DNA from: Propionibacteriaceae bacterium
Lineage (GTDB): Bacteria > Actinomycetota > Actinomycetes > Propionibacteriales > Propionibacteriaceae
Length of the DNA stretch: 64,000 bases
Assembly (NCBI GenBank): GCA_031261455.1
Contig: JAISJP010000004.1
Coordinates: 1 to 64,000, forward strand
Direction of reading: 5' to 3'
The first letter of the stretch is position 1. The number at the start of each line of letters is the position of its first letter. A model generated the notes under the pieces. The model saw only the letters and a program-made list of their open reading frames with translations, ran no database searches and had not been told where the DNA came from. A program made the position numbers and the translations under genes. Below are positions 49,217 through 59,276 of the stretch, piece after piece.

Positions 49217-51078
49217 TTGGCAACCTCCAGATTCTTCAAAGTGGTGGCCAAGAAGTCAACGACATTCATGCCGTCGAAGATCTCGCCCTCGATGTACTCA
49301 TCGACGTCTGCCGCGCCGGTTTCGGTCTTGCGACCAGCAATCCAGACGTGAGCAACGCCGGCGTCCTTCAACGCCTTGGCAGCAGGAATAGCCTGATCGG
49401 CGTAAACCTTAGCCGAAGATGCGAGCACGACGACCTTGGCGCCAAGCGCCTGAGCCTTCGCGACGATCTCCTCAGGCGTGCCGCCCTCGATCTCGGGAAC
49501 ACCAAGCTCGGCGATCCAGAGCACGTTGGACGTGAAGCCTTCGCGGCCACCGAAGTCACGACGCTCGCCCAAGCAAGCCAGCAGAACCTCAGGGTTCTTG
49601 CCAGCGGCCTTGGCATCGCGAACCTGCTGACGCAGACCCTCGAAAACCTCGGAGTCGCGCTTGGCAGGAAGACCTGCGTAAGCCGGAGCTGCGGGACGCG
49701 GCTCGAAGTCGGTGAAGATAGCCTCATCCGGCTTCGGGAACTGCGAGGTGCCCGTGATGGACAGCTGACGGGTGGCGATGCGCTTGTTGCGCTCGGCGTT
49801 GACCGGAGCGAGCTGCTCGGCGATCAGACCAGCAGCAAGAGCTGCAGACTGGCCACCAGCGGCCTCGATGGTCTGGACGACAGCCCAAGCCTTCTCAGCG
49901 AGCTGAGCAGTCAGGGACTCTACGAACCATGCGCCGCCAGCCTGGTCCTTCGTTGCACCGAGGTGCGCCTCTTCGAACGACACCAACTGAATGTTGCGTG
50001 CGATACGACGAGAGAAGGAGGTGGGCAGACCGTAAGCGGTGTCGTGCGGCAGGACCGTGATAACCTCGGCGCCACCAACGGCAGCGGAGAAGGTGGAGAC
50101 GGTCTCGCGAAGCAGGTTGACCCACGGGTCGGTCTTGGTCAGGATGCGCCAAGAGGTGACGGTGTGCTGAATTGCACCACGTGCAGCCTCAGGAACACCA
50201 AGAACCTCGCCAACGCGGTTCCACAGCACACGCAGCGCACGGAGGCGAGCGATGGTCGGGAACTGATTTGCGCTAACCGCAACGCGGAACGTGATCTGGC
50301 CGAAGGCATCCTCGGCGCTGATGCCAGCGTCGGTGAGCGCACGGACATACTCGATGCCGGTAGCGATTGCGTAAGCAAGCTGTTGGATATCGCCAGCGCC
50401 AGCGTTGTCGTAAGGACGAACGTCCACGACGAGCGTGCGAAGCTTGCCATAACCCTGAGCCTTCTTGACCCACTCGACGACCTTGGCAACGTCAGCCGGA
50501 GCACCGGTCACGGCAGCGGAGCCGATCGGGTCGATGCCCAGGTTGCCGGTGGCCTCAGTAGCCTTGCCACTTGCGTCAAGGAACGCCAGCAGTGCGGCAG
50601 CAGCCTCATCCTGCTGGGCAATCGAGGAAACCGAGATGTCGGCAGCGCCGGGCACAACGCCCGCCAGAGCCTTAGCGACATCGCCAGCGGCGATTGCATC
50701 AGCATCGACACGCAGCCACACGCCAGTGCCGCCACGGTTCAGATCATCAAGGACGTGCCCGTTGGTACGAGCAGCGTTGGGGTCTTCGTGGAGTTGCTCA
50801 ACAACCCACGGAGCCTCGGGATCAGGAAGCTCGCTGCCACGGGCAAACGGAACCTGACCTGGGAATCCGACGACCTGGTTTTCTGGCTTGGTGTAGAGAG
50901 GCTCAATGCTCACGCCGTCAACCGTGACGGTGGTGAGGCGCTTGATCGCCTGCTCAATAGTCAGCTCAGTGCCCGGTGCACGCTTCCTGTTCATTACTTT
51001 GAGGACTTCTTTATCCCAGTCCTCTTTGGTGGGCGTGGGAAAACTCCCCGCCAACACCAACTCATCGGCCGTAGTCAT
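49213..51078 (-). CDS. mutA: Methylmalonyl-CoA mutase small (beta) subunit
   Basis: Non-catalytic partner subunit of 621 aa with the same barrel plus B12-like fold as MutB, but without the DxHxxG cobalamin ligand motif, as expected for the beta subunit. [19 protein letters not shown] and [21 protein letters not shown] mark the family. The start ATG 51076-51078 has AAGGGAG 6 nt upstream; an in-frame start ten codons earlier has none. It is the first gene of mutA-mutB-meaB; its long 5' leader carries a cobalamin riboswitch. Confidence 0.96.
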   Translation of the reverse strand: MTTADELVLAGSFPTPTKEDWDKEVLKVMNRKRAPGTELTIEQAIKRLTTVTVDGVSIEPLYTKPENQVVGFPGQVPFARGSELPDPEAPWVVEQLHEDPNAARTNGHVLDDLNRGGTGVWLRVDADAIAAGDVAKALAGVVPGAADISVSSIAQQDEAAAALLAFLDASGKATEATGNLGIDPIGSAAVTGAPADVAKVVEWVKKAQGYGKLRTLVVDVRPYDNAGAGDIQQLAYAIATGIEYVRALTDAGISAEDAFGQITFRVAVSANQFPTIARLRALRVLWNRVGEVLGVPEAARGAIQHTVTSWRILTKTDPWVNLLRETVSTFSAAVGGAEVITVLPHDTAYGLPTSFSRRIARNIQLVSFEEAHLGATKDQAGGAWFVESLTAQLAEKAWAVVQTIEAAGGQSAALAAGLIAEQLAPVNAERNKRIATRQLSITGTSQFPKPDEAIFTDFEPRPAAPAYAGLPAKRDSEVFEGLRQQVRDAKAAGKNPEVLLACLGERRDFGGREGFTSNVLWIAELGVPEIEGGTPEEIVAKAQALGAKVVVLASSAKVYADQAIPAAKALKDAGVAHVWIAGRKTETGAADVDEYIEGEIFDGMNVVDFLATTLKNLEVAK

Positions 51079-51220
51079 TCGGCTCCCTTCTTGGTAGCCG
51101 CGTAGCAATGGCGAACGTCACTTTCTAAGAACCAAGAGAGTAGACCAACTGGGATCGCCGCCAGTTGTTGTCTCATTGTTTCGACAGTCGTCACGCTACA
51201 CGGAATTGCATACCTAAATT

Positions 51221-51347
51221 ACGCCTCCGACTTGCAGGCACTCGGACTCATCGCGCTGAGAGACCGTCATGGACTCTCGGTGCAACATACCGCTGCGGGC
51301 CAGTTCCGGATTTACACCGGATTCCCCTACTCGACATAGAGGCGTTA
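51221..51347 (-). promoter_or_regulatory. Cobalamin (B12) riboswitch upstream of mutAB
   Basis: On the minus strand the conserved B12 core is readable: GGGGAATCCGGTGTAAATCC followed by GGAACTGGCCCGC (51295-51326), then a compact middle with a GAGAG/CTCTC stem, and GAGTCCGAGTGCCTGC (about 51235-51250). The closing stem P1 is ACGCCTC (51339-51345) with GAGGCGT (51221-51227). The large peripheral arms are short, suggesting a compact subtype. About 140 nt separate it from the mutA start; there CAACTGG/CCAGTTG (51146-51152 with 51161-51167) forms a hairpin in the likely expression platform. Confidence 0.85.
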
Positions 51348-51446
51348 TCCAAGAGTTACTCTACTACGCCCGGTTCAAGGCAATCAAGCGTTTGGACCAA
51401 TTGTCCAAGGGGCGGACAGGTTGGCCTCTCTAGGACGACTCTAGGA

Positions 51447-52982
51447 TCACTCTAGGTAGTCGCGCAGAGCCTGCGAACGGGACGGGTGACGCAGTTTGCT
51501 CATCGTCTTGCTCTCGATCTGACGGATGCGCTCACGCGTGACGCCGTAGACCCGGCCGATCTCGTCCAGCGTCTTTGATTGACCGTCTGTGATGCCAAAA
51601 CGCATGGAGACGACGCCCGCCTCACGCTCAGTGAGGGTGTCCAAAACCGAGACCAACTGCTCCTGAAGCAGGGTGAAGTTGACGGCTTCGGCGGGCACGA
51701 TGGCCTCCGAGTCCTCGATCAGGTCACCAAACTCGGAGTCGCCGTCCTCACCCAGTGGGGTGTGCAGGCTGATGGGCTCGCGACCGTACTTCTGTACCTC
51801 GACGACCTTCTCGGGCGTCATGTCCAGTTCATGGGCCAACTCTTCGGGCGTTGGTTCGCGGCCCAGGTCTTGCAACATCTGGCGCTGCACGCGGGCGAGC
51901 TTGTTGATCACCTCAACCATATGCACGGGGATGCGGATGGTGCGGGCCTGGTCGGCCATGGCGCGGGTGATGGCCTGCTTGATCCACCACGTGGCGTAGG
52001 TGGAGAACTTGTAGCCCTTGGCATAATCGAACTTCTCGACCGCCCTGATCAGGCCAAGGTTGCCCTCTTGGATTAGGTCAAGGAACAACATCCCGCGGCC
52101 GGTGTAACGCTTGGCAAGGCTGACCACCAAGCGCAGGTTGGCCTCCAGCAGGTGGTTCTTGGCACGGCGTCCGTCCTCAATGATCCACTCGTAGTCGTAG
52201 ATGTCCACGTCGTCGCTGTTGATCAAGCCCTCAGCGATCTTTTCGGCGGCAAACAGGCCAGCCTCGATACGCTTAGCCAAGTCCACTTCGTCTTCGGCGT
52301 TCAGCAGGGCGACCTTGCCGATCTGCTTCAGGTAGTCCTTGACCGGGTCGGCGGTGGCGCCAGCGCTGGTGACCTGAATCTCCGGCTCGTCTGAGTCGTC
52401 GCTGTCGGACACAGAGAAACCCTCTTCGTCGGCCTTCTCTTCGGCTGCAGCCTCGTTGAGCAGTTCAGCCTCTTCAATCTGGACCTCGGCCACCTCGAAG
52501 GTGGAGTCGTCCACCTCGTCGAGACTGCGCTTGGGGTGAAGCACCACCTCGCCGTCCTCGATCTCAACCTCATCTAGCTGAGCGACCAGGACGACGTCTT
52601 CAATGGTGGGTTCAAGCTCTTCAAGTTTGACGTCGGTGTCGGTGTCGGTTGCGGTTGCGGCGTCTGGCTGGGGGGCGACGGCCTCAGGTGCAGCGGCAGC
52701 CTTCTTAGCGTGTGAACGCTTCGGCTTGTCCTGCGCGGCGACGGGAGCGACCACTGGGGCCTCTGCGGCGGCAGCCTCGGGGGCGACTACCTTTTTCTTG
52801 TGCGAACGCTTCGGCTTCTCAGGCGTCAGAACCGCATCGGCGGGTGACGCTGGCGTCGCAACAACGGGAGCAGCGGCGACGTCAGCGGGCGCGACTACCT
52901 TTTTCTTGTGCGAACGCTTGGGCTTGATGTCCTGCTCCACGCTCGTGTCAGCTCCAGTTTTTTCCACAGTTGTGGGGGACAC
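51447..52982 (-). CDS. sigA: Principal sigma-70 factor (SigA/RpoD)
   Basis: Primary sigma factor of 511 aa. Region 1.2 begins [16 protein letters not shown], region 2 has the -10-recognising block [20 protein letters not shown] and [20 protein letters not shown], region 3 follows, and region 4 ends with [20 protein letters not shown] for -35 recognition. The N-terminal 230 residues are extended: three [16 protein letters not shown] basic repeats (about 15-95) and a long acidic stretch. The start is GTG 52980-52982 with AAAGG 7 nt upstream; upstream in-frame codons have no ribosome site. It is divergent from the secondary sigma factor. Confidence 0.95.
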   Translation of the reverse strand: MSPTTVEKTGADTSVEQDIKPKRSHKKKVVAPADVAAAPVVATPASPADAVLTPEKPKRSHKKKVVAPEAAAAEAPVVAPVAAQDKPKRSHAKKAAAAPEAVAPQPDAATATDTDTDVKLEELEPTIEDVVLVAQLDEVEIEDGEVVLHPKRSLDEVDDSTFEVAEVQIEEAELLNEAAAEEKADEEGFSVSDSDDSDEPEIQVTSAGATADPVKDYLKQIGKVALLNAEDEVDLAKRIEAGLFAAEKIAEGLINSDDVDIYDYEWIIEDGRRAKNHLLEANLRLVVSLAKRYTGRGMLFLDLIQEGNLGLIRAVEKFDYAKGYKFSTYATWWIKQAITRAMADQARTIRIPVHMVEVINKLARVQRQMLQDLGREPTPEELAHELDMTPEKVVEVQKYGREPISLHTPLGEDGDSEFGDLIEDSEAIVPAEAVNFTLLQEQLVSVLDTLTEREAGVVSMRFGITDGQSKTLDEIGRVYGVTRERIRQIESKTMSKLRHPSRSQALRDYLE

Positions 52983-53222
52983 ATGAACACCTTTCAGTTC
53001 GGTGATTTTGTACTTGATATCAAGCATATGGGCGCAAACAACAGTCCTGCTGTCAAAGCTACACACATAATTGTTGCATCTATCGTTTAGCGTTGCAAGC
53101 GCAAAACGTGAGACGAACGGCAGGAGTATACGTCCCACTTTCGCTGAGGAGGGAATGAACATGGGCAGGGGCGTGTTGTGCAACATGTGAACGCCGAGCC
53201 AGAGACGAAAGGAAGCACGCGG

Positions 53223-54152
53223 ATGACAGCGGACTACCTCGATGCCCAATACGACAGCGGAAAGGATGCCCTCGGGCACTACCTTGACACTATCTCTAAG
53301 AATCCCCTGCTGAGCGCGGAAGAAGAGGTGGAACTCGCGCGCACCATTGAGGCGGGCGTTTTCGCCAGCGAAATCTTGGCCGGAACGCAGACCTCCGACG
53401 CCGCCTACACGGAAAACGAACTGCGCGAACTGGTGGCCCAGAGCGAGCAGGCAAAGCAGCGTTTCATCAACGCCAACCTGCGGCTTGTGGTCTCCATCGC
53501 CCGCAAGTACGGACGCAGTAACCTGCCCATGATTGACCTGATCCAAGAAGGCAACACCGGTCTGATTAGGGCTGTCGAAAAGTTCGACTACACCAAGGGT
53601 TTCAAGTTTTCGACGTATGCCACATGGTGGGTGCGTCAGGCAATCGGTCGCGGACTGGCAACGCAAGGGCGCATCGTCAAACTGCCGGTCCACGTGTCCG
53701 AGCAGATAAACCAGATGGCTACCGCCCGCCGCAACTTGGAGAACAAGTTGGGACGCTCCGCCACGCTAGCCGAGGTTGCCGAACAGATGGGCGTGCCGTT
53801 GAGCAAGCTGCAAGATCTGGTGGGCATCTCCCGCGATCACGTCAGCTTGGATGCGCCGCTAGAGGAAGGCGGAGACACCTCTATGGGCGATCTGATGCCT
53901 CAGACACATGCCCCGTCCCCGGATGACATGGTGCTGGATGCGCAGGCGCGCGAACAGCTTGAACGGGCCTTGCAGAAGTTGGATGACCGCTCTGCGGACA
54001 TAGTGCGCCGTCGCTACGGCCTGAACGACGGCTCCCCCGCCAAGCTGCAGGACATTGCAGCCGCGTGGAAGATCAGCGCGGAGCGTGTGCGCCAGTTGGA
54101 ACGAGCCGCGCTGGGCAACTTGCGCAACAACTGCACCGCTCTCGTCTCCTAA
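53223..54152 (+). CDS. sigB: Secondary sigma-70 factor (group 2, SigB-like)
   Basis: Sigma factor of 309 aa lacking region 1.1, with [21 protein letters not shown] (region 1.2), [22 protein letters not shown] and [20 protein letters not shown] (region 2), region 3, and region 4 ending [18 protein letters not shown]. The -10 and -35 recognition residues are close to the principal factor, so it probably recognises similar promoters under stress or stationary conditions, as group 2 sigma factors do. The start ATG 53223 has AAAGGAAG 7 nt upstream. It shares a 240-bp divergent control region with sigA and ends at a strong terminator. Confidence 0.9.
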   Translation: MTADYLDAQYDSGKDALGHYLDTISKNPLLSAEEEVELARTIEAGVFASEILAGTQTSDAAYTENELRELVAQSEQAKQRFINANLRLVVSIARKYGRSNLPMIDLIQEGNTGLIRAVEKFDYTKGFKFSTYATWWVRQAIGRGLATQGRIVKLPVHVSEQINQMATARRNLENKLGRSATLAEVAEQMGVPLSKLQDLVGISRDHVSLDAPLEEGGDTSMGDLMPQTHAPSPDDMVLDAQAREQLERALQKLDDRSADIVRRRYGLNDGSPAKLQDIAAAWKISAERVRQLERAALGNLRNNCTALVS

Positions 54153-54154
54153 AC

Positions 54155-54203
54155 ACAGAAACGCTGCCCCGATCACTATGGTTCGGGGCAGCGTTTCTGT
54201 TTT
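54155..54203 (+). terminator. Rho-independent terminator of the secondary sigma gene
   Basis: Perfect 18-bp stem (54155-54172 with 54183-54200), 10-nt loop, followed by TTT. It starts 3 bp past the stop and may also serve the convergent gene. Confidence 0.9.
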
Positions 54204-54250
54204 GGCGGTTAGGCCAGAGTCACGCCAAGGGCGCTCGTGCAGGCAACAAG

Positions 54251-54745
54251 CTACTCGGCCTTGGCGGCCTCATCGGCGCTCTTGCCGCAGCAAGTGCCCT
54301 CGGTCTTGACCTCTTCGGCAGGCTTATCGCCACCGCAGCAGGTGCCTTCGGCCTTAGCCTCTTCGGCAGCCTTCTCGCCACCGCAGCAGGTGGTCTCTTC
54401 AGTGGGCTTGGTGCCGCAGCAACAGCCACCTTCTTCGCCCTGTTCGCCGTCGGCAGCACCGACCTTGCTCTTCACGCCGTCAACGACGTCGCCAGCCTTG
54501 TCTTTGATGGTGGCAGCAGCGTCAGTGGCCTTGCCCTTGATGGTCTGGAATGTGTCGGAGTCGCCAACTTCCTTAGCCTTGGACACCACGGCGTCCTTGG
54601 CGTCGGCGATCTTCTCACTGGTCTTGTCAATGAAAGTGTCGATCTTGCCACCTTCAGCGGATTCACGCTTGATGTACTCGATGCTGTCACCGATCTTGTC
54701 GCCAACGGTGTCAACGATTTCACTCAATTTGTCGCTAATTGCCAT
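54251..54745 (-). CDS. Small amphipathic-helix protein with repeated CC-G motifs
   Basis: Unrecognised protein of 164 aa. The first 100 residues are Lys/Asp/Ala-rich and predicted helical with repeated KxxDAA/VVDxVKxK patterns, recalling YtxH/LEA-like stress proteins. The last 60 contain four cysteine clusters spaced about 16 residues apart (CCCGT, CCGGE, CCGGD, CCGKS) separated by acidic Ala/Glu linkers, the coding DNA being a roughly 48-bp tandem repeat. Nine cysteines in this arrangement suggest metal binding or thiol chemistry, but no known family is assigned. The ATG start follows GAGG. It is monocistronic and convergent with the secondary sigma gene. Confidence 0.75.
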   Translation of the reverse strand: MAISDKLSEIVDTVGDKIGDSIEYIKRESAEGGKIDTFIDKTSEKIADAKDAVVSKAKEVGDSDTFQTIKGKATDAAATIKDKAGDVVDGVKSKVGAADGEQGEEGGCCCGTKPTEETTCCGGEKAAEEAKAEGTCCGGDKPAEEVKTEGTCCGKSADEAAKAE

Positions 54746-54806
54746 GCTTGTGCCTCCTCGGGGCCTCGTCGTATACGAGTACCTATAATTCTACTACGCG
54801 TTCAGC

Positions 54807-57800
54807 TCACCGCGATACGAAAACCTGAGCTTGACTCATGGCAGTTTTGATTCGTTTTGCAGACACGGGGACAGACGTCTTGAGCGCCTGAGCGAACAGT
54901 TGCACGCGGAGTTCTTCGATCAGAAAACCGATGTCGGCAATGGCTGGGGGGACGGGGTCGTTCGGCGGCACCTGAGCCAGCAGGTCGGCGTAGTCATCCT
55001 GAATTGGGTCGAGCTGTTGTGCCAGGGGGGCGTCGCGTGCAGGATTGGCGACGATGGCCTGCGCCCGCACGGTCACGGCTTGGCAGAATCGTGGCAGTTG
55101 CGCGAACCACGGGTCGGGCGTGAACGAGATGAAGTGGTTGAACACCAGGTTTTCGAGCTGTTCGCGCATGTCGCCATAGGCCGGGTGGGCAGCCGATATG
55201 CGCTGGAGCGCCAGCAGGGCCTCGCCGTGGTTCTTGAGAGTTTTGGACGCCGTTGCGGTGACCGCTTGGGTCTTGTCTGCTTGTTCTTGGCGGACGTGCA
55301 ATAGCAGGGCGCCGAAAGACTCCTCGTCGCGGGGCAGCCCTGCGACTGTGGTATTGACGTCAGCCCTGTGAGTGTTTGGCGTGTTGTGCTGGCCGGTCTT
55401 GCCCGTCGCAACCTGCGCGCTGGCATCCACCAACTGGGCGACAGCCTTGACGTGGGCGTCGTGCAGTAGGTCTGGCAGGCTGGGGTACGGGCCGGCGGCG
55501 AGCGCAAGCTTTTCTTCGTTGCCAAGGCGCGCGAATACGGAGCGCGTGGGGTCGGGCAGGTTGAGCAGCAGCAGGCGGATGATCGCGGCGCGATGTTTGG
55601 CGGCGGCGAAGGCAGCGGAGTCAAAGACGGCCTCGGTGACGCGGGTGACTTCGTCACGCAGGGCCGGGTAGCCGGTGGCCTCGAACCCGGCTCTGGCTAC
55701 TGTTATTGTCTCTGGGATGTCGCCGAAGACCCACGTGGTGCCCGAGCGTAGGTCGCGCTTGACAGACTTTGTGAGCGTCTTGCTCACCTTCTTGGCTAGG
55801 TCGCGTTGCAGGGCGGCTAGGTCCTTGCCAAACGCCACCTCTTTGTGGCCATCCATCACCGCGAAGTTGAAGCGCAGGTGCGTGGGGATTGTTTCGGGAT
55901 GCCAAGCTTCGGGCGGCACGCGGACGCCGGTGAGCGCCACCAGTGCGCGCGCCAGCTCGTCTTGGAACGGGGCGGTCTCGTCGGCGTTGTTGACCTCTGC
56001 CTCTAGCCACGCCAACGCCTTCTCGGCCCACTGCGGGGCGGGCACAAAGGACACGCGCAGGTTCTTGGGCAGGGAGCGGATAAGGGCGGTCGCCAACTCG
56101 GCGCGGCGCCCCGGCAGCGCCCAGGTGAACTCGTTTGGGTTAGCCTCGGCTAACTTTGTTAGTGGGATAGTAACTGTGGCCCCGTCGCGCTCCGAGTCGG
56201 GCTGAAATACGTAATCAATGCCCACTTGAGCGTCGCCAAAGCTCCACTGGTGCGGGAAAGCATCATCATCTTCACGGGATTTCACTAGGTCGTCGATGCT
56301 GAGCAGCAGGGCATCGGGGTTGGTCTTCAACCAGCGTTCCAGCACGGGGCCGGAGGCGATCTCCTGGGGCACGTGGGCGGCGAACCACTCTGCGAGCGAT
56401 TGATCGTCTAGGACGACTTCTTGGGTCCGGGCGGAGGCCACCACCTCGTCGGCTTGAGCGCGGACCCGCTCGTTGAATGCCATCACCTTGGCGGCGACAC
56501 TGCCCGAATGTGGGTGCCACTGCTGCTCCACCAAGCCGGTCTGAATGAAGATCGATCGGGCCTGAGCAGGGTCTACCTTTGCGTAGTCAGCTAGGCGGTC
56601 GGCGATCAGCGGGATGCCTAGCAGCGTGGTCTTCTCATAGGCGACCACCGAGCCGGAGTCTGATGAAAAGTGCGGCTGCGAGTAGGAGCGCTTCAGCAGG
56701 TGGGAGCCCACCTCCTCCACCCATTCGGCCTTGATCGCGGCGGTGCTGTGCGCCCAGAGTCGGGTAGTCTCGACCAGCTCCACTGCCACCGCCAACTCGG
56801 GGGGATGCTTGGCCAGCACCGACGCCGGAGAGATCGCAAACCTAGCCCCACGAGCACCGATATACTCGCGTGGCCCGCGGCGGCGCTCGGCAGCGGTGCG
56901 AGCACCACGTCCTGCGTCTGCCGCGCGCTGGGACGGGGTCGGCGTGTCGAGCAGTCCGACGTGGCTGAGCAGACCAGAGACCATCGAGATCAGCAGGTCC
57001 TCCTCGTCACACGCACGCTTGTTGGTGCGCAGTCCCAACTCTTGGCACACCTGGCCTAGCTGCCAGTTGAGGTCCTCCCACTCACGCACCCGGATGAAGT
57101 TGATGAACTCGGCGCGGCACATCTTGCGGAAAGCGGAGCTTGACTTGGCCTTGCGCTGTGTCCGCAGGTAGTCCCAGAGGCGCAACATGGCGGCAACGTC
57201 GCCGCCCGGGTCCGGCTTGGGGTCGCTGCGGTCGATGTGGGTGTTGGTGTGCACGGTGTGACGCAGCGGAGCGGTGGGTTCGCTCTGTGTCTGCGTCTGG
57301 GTCGTGGGATCGCCTGCGGCGGGTTTCGGAGACGCAAAGCGTGCGTGCATGGCGTCAGCTTGGGCGCGTTTGTCCACGGGGCGCTCGCGCACGTCCTGGA
57401 TCGAAAGGCCTGCGACAAGCACTAGAGCTTCTTTCAGACAGTTGCGTTTGCTCGCCTCGATGAGGATGCGACCCATGCGCGGGTCCACGGGCAGGCGGGC
57501 TAGGGAGCGCCCCAAGTCAGTGAGCGTGGCGTGGGTGCGACTGGTCGTGGCGAGTGCGCCCAACTCGTTGAGCAGGCGCAGGCCGTCCGCAACCTGGCGT
57601 TCATCCGGGGCCTCGACAAACGGGAACGCGTGGATGTCGCCCAACCGGGCTTGAGCCATACGCAGGATCACGGACGCTAGATTGGTGCGCAGCATCTCCG
57701 GTTCGGTGAACTGGGGACGCGAAACATAGTCATCTTGGGTGTAGAGCCGCACGCAGATGCCCGGCGCAACACGGCCGCACCGTCCGGCACGCTGGTTGGC

Positions 57801-58775
57801 GCTTGCCTGGCTGATCGCCTCGATGGGCAGGCGCTGCACCTTGGTGCGCGCCGAGTAGCGGGAGATGCGGGCATATCCCGGGTCGATAACGTAGCGCACC
57901 CCCGGCACGGTCAGGGAGGTTTCGGCAACGTTGGTGGCCAGCACGACACGCTGTGTGCCCGGGTGGCTGGCGAACACGCGCTGTTGTTCCTCCAGCGACA
58001 GTCGGGCGTAGAGGGGCAGCAGTTCGGTGCCCGGGAACTTCGCGGCGGCCAACGCGTCGGTGGCGTCCCTGATCTCGCGTTCACCGGAGAGGAAGACGAG
58101 GATGTCGCCCTGCGTGTGGCCTTGCGCGCGCAGTTTGGCTACGGCCGCGGTGATGGCGTCGGCCTGATCCGTGTCTGGTGCTGGGGGCTCGTAGCGAATA
58201 TCGACCGGGTAGCTGCGCCCCGACACCTCAATGACCGGCGCGTCGTTGAAGTGCTTGGAGAAGCGGGCGGTATCGATGGTTGCGGAGGTGATGATGACCT
58301 TCAGGTCTTTGCGCTTGGGCAGCAATTGCTTCAGGTAGCCAAGCAGGAAGTCGATGTTGAGGCTGCGTTCGTGCGCCTCATCGATGATGATGGTGTCGTA
58401 GGCGCGCAGCTGCCTATCGGTGGTGATCTCCGCCAGCAAGATCCCGTCGGTCATCACCTTGAGTTGTGTGCTTGTCGAGGTTTCGGCGGTGAAGCGCACC
58501 TGATAGCCGACCAAGTCCCCTAGTCGGGTGCCGGTCTCCTGTGCAACGCGGGCCGCAACGGTGCGGGCCGCGATGCGACGTGGCTGGGTGTGGCCGATAC
58601 GCTTGCGCCCGAGCGACAAGCAGATCTTCGGCAGTTGGGTGGTCTTGCCAGACCCGGTTTCGCCCGCGACAATGACAACTTGATGGCTGCGAATGAGCGC
58701 AGCAATATCGTCCGCTGCCGCACCAATAGGCAGCGACGCATCAACTGCCAAGTTTGGTGCTTCGCTCTCACTCAT
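54807..58775 (-). CDS. hrpA: DEAH-box ATP-dependent RNA helicase HrpA
   Basis: Large helicase of 1322 aa. Walker A VAGETGSGKTTQLPK is near residue 35, the DEAH box IIIDEAHERSLNIDFLLGYL near 128, SAT in ITSATIDTARF near 162, and motif VI QRAGRCGRVAPG near 330, followed by the HA2/OB region and the long C-terminal HrpA-specific domain. HrpA acts in mRNA processing and ribosome rescue in other bacteria. There is no good ribosome site; a TAGGCT box lies 10 nt before the ATG (58786-58791). It is a single large gene between the CC-motif protein and the SUF operon. Confidence 0.95.
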   Translation of the reverse strand: MSESEAPNLAVDASLPIGAAADDIAALIRSHQVVIVAGETGSGKTTQLPKICLSLGRKRIGHTQPRRIAARTVAARVAQETGTRLGDLVGYQVRFTAETSTSTQLKVMTDGILLAEITTDRQLRAYDTIIIDEAHERSLNIDFLLGYLKQLLPKRKDLKVIITSATIDTARFSKHFNDAPVIEVSGRSYPVDIRYEPPAPDTDQADAITAAVAKLRAQGHTQGDILVFLSGEREIRDATDALAAAKFPGTELLPLYARLSLEEQQRVFASHPGTQRVVLATNVAETSLTVPGVRYVIDPGYARISRYSARTKVQRLPIEAISQASANQRAGRCGRVAPGICVRLYTQDDYVSRPQFTEPEMLRTNLASVILRMAQARLGDIHAFPFVEAPDERQVADGLRLLNELGALATTSRTHATLTDLGRSLARLPVDPRMGRILIEASKRNCLKEALVLVAGLSIQDVRERPVDKRAQADAMHARFASPKPAAGDPTTQTQTQSEPTAPLRHTVHTNTHIDRSDPKPDPGGDVAAMLRLWDYLRTQRKAKSSSAFRKMCRAEFINFIRVREWEDLNWQLGQVCQELGLRTNKRACDEEDLLISMVSGLLSHVGLLDTPTPSQRAADAGRGARTAAERRRGPREYIGARGARFAISPASVLAKHPPELAVAVELVETTRLWAHSTAAIKAEWVEEVGSHLLKRSYSQPHFSSDSGSVVAYEKTTLLGIPLIADRLADYAKVDPAQARSIFIQTGLVEQQWHPHSGSVAAKVMAFNERVRAQADEVVASARTQEVVLDDQSLAEWFAAHVPQEIASGPVLERWLKTNPDALLLSIDDLVKSREDDDAFPHQWSFGDAQVGIDYVFQPDSERDGATVTIPLTKLAEANPNEFTWALPGRRAELATALIRSLPKNLRVSFVPAPQWAEKALAWLEAEVNNADETAPFQDELARALVALTGVRVPPEAWHPETIPTHLRFNFAVMDGHKEVAFGKDLAALQRDLAKKVSKTLTKSVKRDLRSGTTWVFGDIPETITVARAGFEATGYPALRDEVTRVTEAVFDSAAFAAAKHRAAIIRLLLLNLPDPTRSVFARLGNEEKLALAAGPYPSLPDLLHDAHVKAVAQLVDASAQVATGKTGQHNTPNTHRADVNTTVAGLPRDEESFGALLLHVRQEQADKTQAVTATASKTLKNHGEALLALQRISAAHPAYGDMREQLENLVFNHFISFTPDPWFAQLPRFCQAVTVRAQAIVANPARDAPLAQQLDPIQDDYADLLAQVPPNDPVPPAIADIGFLIEELRVQLFAQALKTSVPVSAKRIKTAMSQAQVFVSR

Positions 58776-58811
58776 ATCGACACCAGCCTACCCGGGGTTC
58801 CGGCGGCTCCC

Positions 58812-58841
58812 CGTCATGCTGCGCGTAGTCGCAGCATCCAC
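58812..58841 (-). repeat. Dispersed 30-bp palindromic repeat, clear copy
   Basis: On the minus strand GTGG, then arms ATGCTGCG/CGCAGCAT (8-bp stem, loop ACTACG or nearby), then GACG. It lies between hrpA and the end of the SUF operon and may form a stem at the operon 3' end. Confidence 0.75.
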
Positions 58842-58868
58842 TTGGGACTGTATACGATATACAATCCG

Positions 58869-59276
58869 CTAGACGTTGTAGCCGATGTAGCGGAGTTGCT
58901 CGCGGCCGTCTTCGGTGATCTTCTCTAGACTCCACGGGGGGAGCCATACCCAGTTGATGCGCACGCTCTTGGCGATGTCGCTGAGCGCGGCCTCGGCACC
59001 CCACTCGATCTGGTCGGTGAGCGGGCAGGCAGGGGTGGTTAGCGTCATGTCTACTGTGACGTTGAAGTCCTCGTCTACTGTGACGCCGTAGACCAACCCG
59101 AGGTCAACCACGTTGACGTTCAACTCGGGGTCCACAACCTCTTTTAGGCGCTCCAGCACCTCAGTCTCACGCTCGGCAACGCTGCGATACACGCTGGACA
59201 CGCCCAGAGACGACGGGGCCTTACTCGCTGTGAGCCCGCCCTCGTCGAGGTCGTCGTTCACGTGGTCTTCACTCAT
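58869..59276 (-). CDS. sufT: SUF-associated MIP18/DUF59 protein (SufT-like)
   Basis: Protein of 135 aa. The DUF59 domain (about 35-130) includes LKEVVDPELNVNVVDLGLVYG and the conserved cysteine in TPACPLTDQIE. Proteins of this type assist maturation of Fe-S proteins. About 30 hydrophilic residues precede the domain. The ATG overlaps the sufU stop by 4 nt (ATGA). Last gene of the operon. Confidence 0.9.
   Translation of the reverse strand: MSEDHVNDDLDEGGLTASKAPSSLGVSSVYRSVAERETEVLERLKEVVDPELNVNVVDLGLVYGVTVDEDFNVTVDMTLTTPACPLTDQIEWGAEAALSDIAKSVRINWVWLPPWSLEKITEDGREQLRYIGYNV

Noticed and set aside
51165..51455. A 96-codon plus-strand frame between mutA and sigA
   Set aside because: It lies opposite the cobalamin riboswitch, whose conserved core explains the sequence better.
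52983..53693. Longer N-terminus for the principal sigma factor reaching 53693
   Set aside because: The upstream frame overlaps the start of the divergent sigma gene, has no ribosome site and does not resemble sigma factors; GTG 52982 has a good one.
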